A stretch of DNA of 10,946 nt from Candidatus Heimdallarchaeota archaeon AB_125 (GTDB taxonomy: Archaea > Asgardarchaeota > Heimdallarchaeia > Heimdallarchaeales > Heimdallarchaeaceae), in assembly GCA_001940755.1 (NCBI GenBank), contig MEHH01000065.1, forward strand, positions 1-10,946, given 5' to 3'. Positions 10,599 through 10,946 of the stretch are shown in pieces. Each line of letters opens with the position of its first letter. Position 1 is the stretch's first letter. The notes beneath the pieces were generated by a model. The model had not been told where the DNA came from. It saw nothing but the letters and a program-made list of their open reading frames with translations, and did no database searches. The position numbers and the translations under genes were made by a program.

Positions 10599-10946
10599 AT
10601 GACAAAATCATTAGATGAGATTCTTAGCTCAGTAGCAAATGTTTGTGATAGAGAAACAAAACAATCAAAGGGTTTTGGGATTGAATTTGGAACTTATTCT
10701 GCGCATAAGCTAAAAGCAACCAATGTGAAATGTATGGTTGTTTCACCTTTGATGAATTTAAAATTAGTTCATTTTATGAATGAAAACAAAGCAAATGTAG
10801 CTGTTAATTTACTGCCTTTATCTATTTTAGAAAATGAATTTCCTTTATCAGAAGTAGATTTTGAATTGCTACGAACCTTGATCATAAACAACATTAAAAC
10901 AATAAGAATACCTCTAGAATGGCTTTATTCTATCAAAGGAAGTTTT
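10599..10946 (+). CDS. N-terminal part of a divergent NIF3-like protein lacking metal-binding residues
   Basis: The open frame runs from ATG 10599 off the right edge (116 codons). The order of segments resembles the N-terminal half of NIF3/DUF34 proteins: an opening helix (SLDEILSSVANVCD), then GFGIEFGTYSAHKLKATNVKCMVV, then a helix (LMNLKLVHFMNENKANVAV), then NLLPLSI, where family members have the metal-binding HHPL, and a helix-strand unit (LLRTLIINNIKTIRIPLEWL), where they have LIKNDI followed by H-T-N-x-D. Here neither His of HHP, nor the His and Asp of HTNxD, is present, so the di-metal site is absent if the alignment is right. The match was made by eye and is low-to-moderate in strength. 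Coding status is supported by length and normal codon use. Confidence 0.6.
   Translation, partial: MTKSLDEILSSVANVCDRETKQSKGFGIEFGTYSAHKLKATNVKCMVVSPLMNLKLVHFMNENKANVAVNLLPLSILENEFPLSEVDFELLRTLIINNIKTIRIPLEWLYSIKGSF

Overview
The window reads as a piece of an AT-rich archaeal chromosome, most likely from the Asgard (Promethearchaeota) lineage. The archaeal evidence is an archaeal/eukaryotic-type ribosomal protein uS11, a GGTGAT ribosome-binding site in front of it, and a repeated promoter layout in which a TATA-like box lies about 25 bp before the start codon (mostly leaderless transcripts). The narrower Asgard assignment is an inference from the mix of long charged ribosomal-protein extensions, eukaryote-like zinc-finger arrays and bacterial-type enzymes (DegV, acyl-ACP-type thioesterase).

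Region 1 (1-1243) is the end of a ribosomal protein operon. A truncated gene with ten perfect 12-bp PEAK repeats and a helix-hairpin-helix tail (uS4 would be expected from archaeal gene order, but this is not proven) is followed by rps11. The uS11 protein carries a Lys/Glu/Pro extension of about 160 residues. A hairpin over the stop codon plus a T-tract closes the unit.

Region 2 (about 1182-3524) is the most interesting part. The last 30 coding bases of rps11, its stop-codon hairpin and its T-tract appear twice: once in place at the end of rps11 (1182-1243) and once as a detached remnant 2.3 kb downstream (3459-3524). Five of 30 coding positions differ; four of these are silent and one is Arg/Lys, so both copies evolved under coding constraint. 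Between them lie a five-finger C2H2 protein, a second gene encoding eight fingers fused to a PD-(D/E)XK-like nuclease domain (a natural zinc-finger nuclease), and a HIT-family gene on the other strand. The layout is that of an element inserted at the 3' end of an essential gene that restored the gene with its own, synonymously different tail. The inference is a homing or integrative element driven by a zinc-finger nuclease. No integrase, transposase or reverse transcriptase is seen.

Region 3 (3567-6723) holds mostly single-gene units: an MNT-type nucleotidyltransferase-like protein, an acyl-ACP thioesterase-like double-hotdog protein, a metallo-beta-lactamase-fold hydrolase, and a convergent DegV-family lipid-binding protein. 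The thioesterase and DegV both suggest fatty-acyl handling, but each departs from its family at an expected active-site or ligand residue.

Region 4 (6724-10946) holds a four-helix membrane protein with a large outer domain of unknown function, a cysteine-rich membrane protein with three Cys clusters, a PfkB-family sugar/nucleoside kinase behind a perfect palindrome that contains its TATA box, and the start of a gene that looks like a NIF3-family protein without its metal-binding histidines. There is no gene-free stretch longer than 300 bases. No tRNA, rRNA or CRISPR array was recognised.
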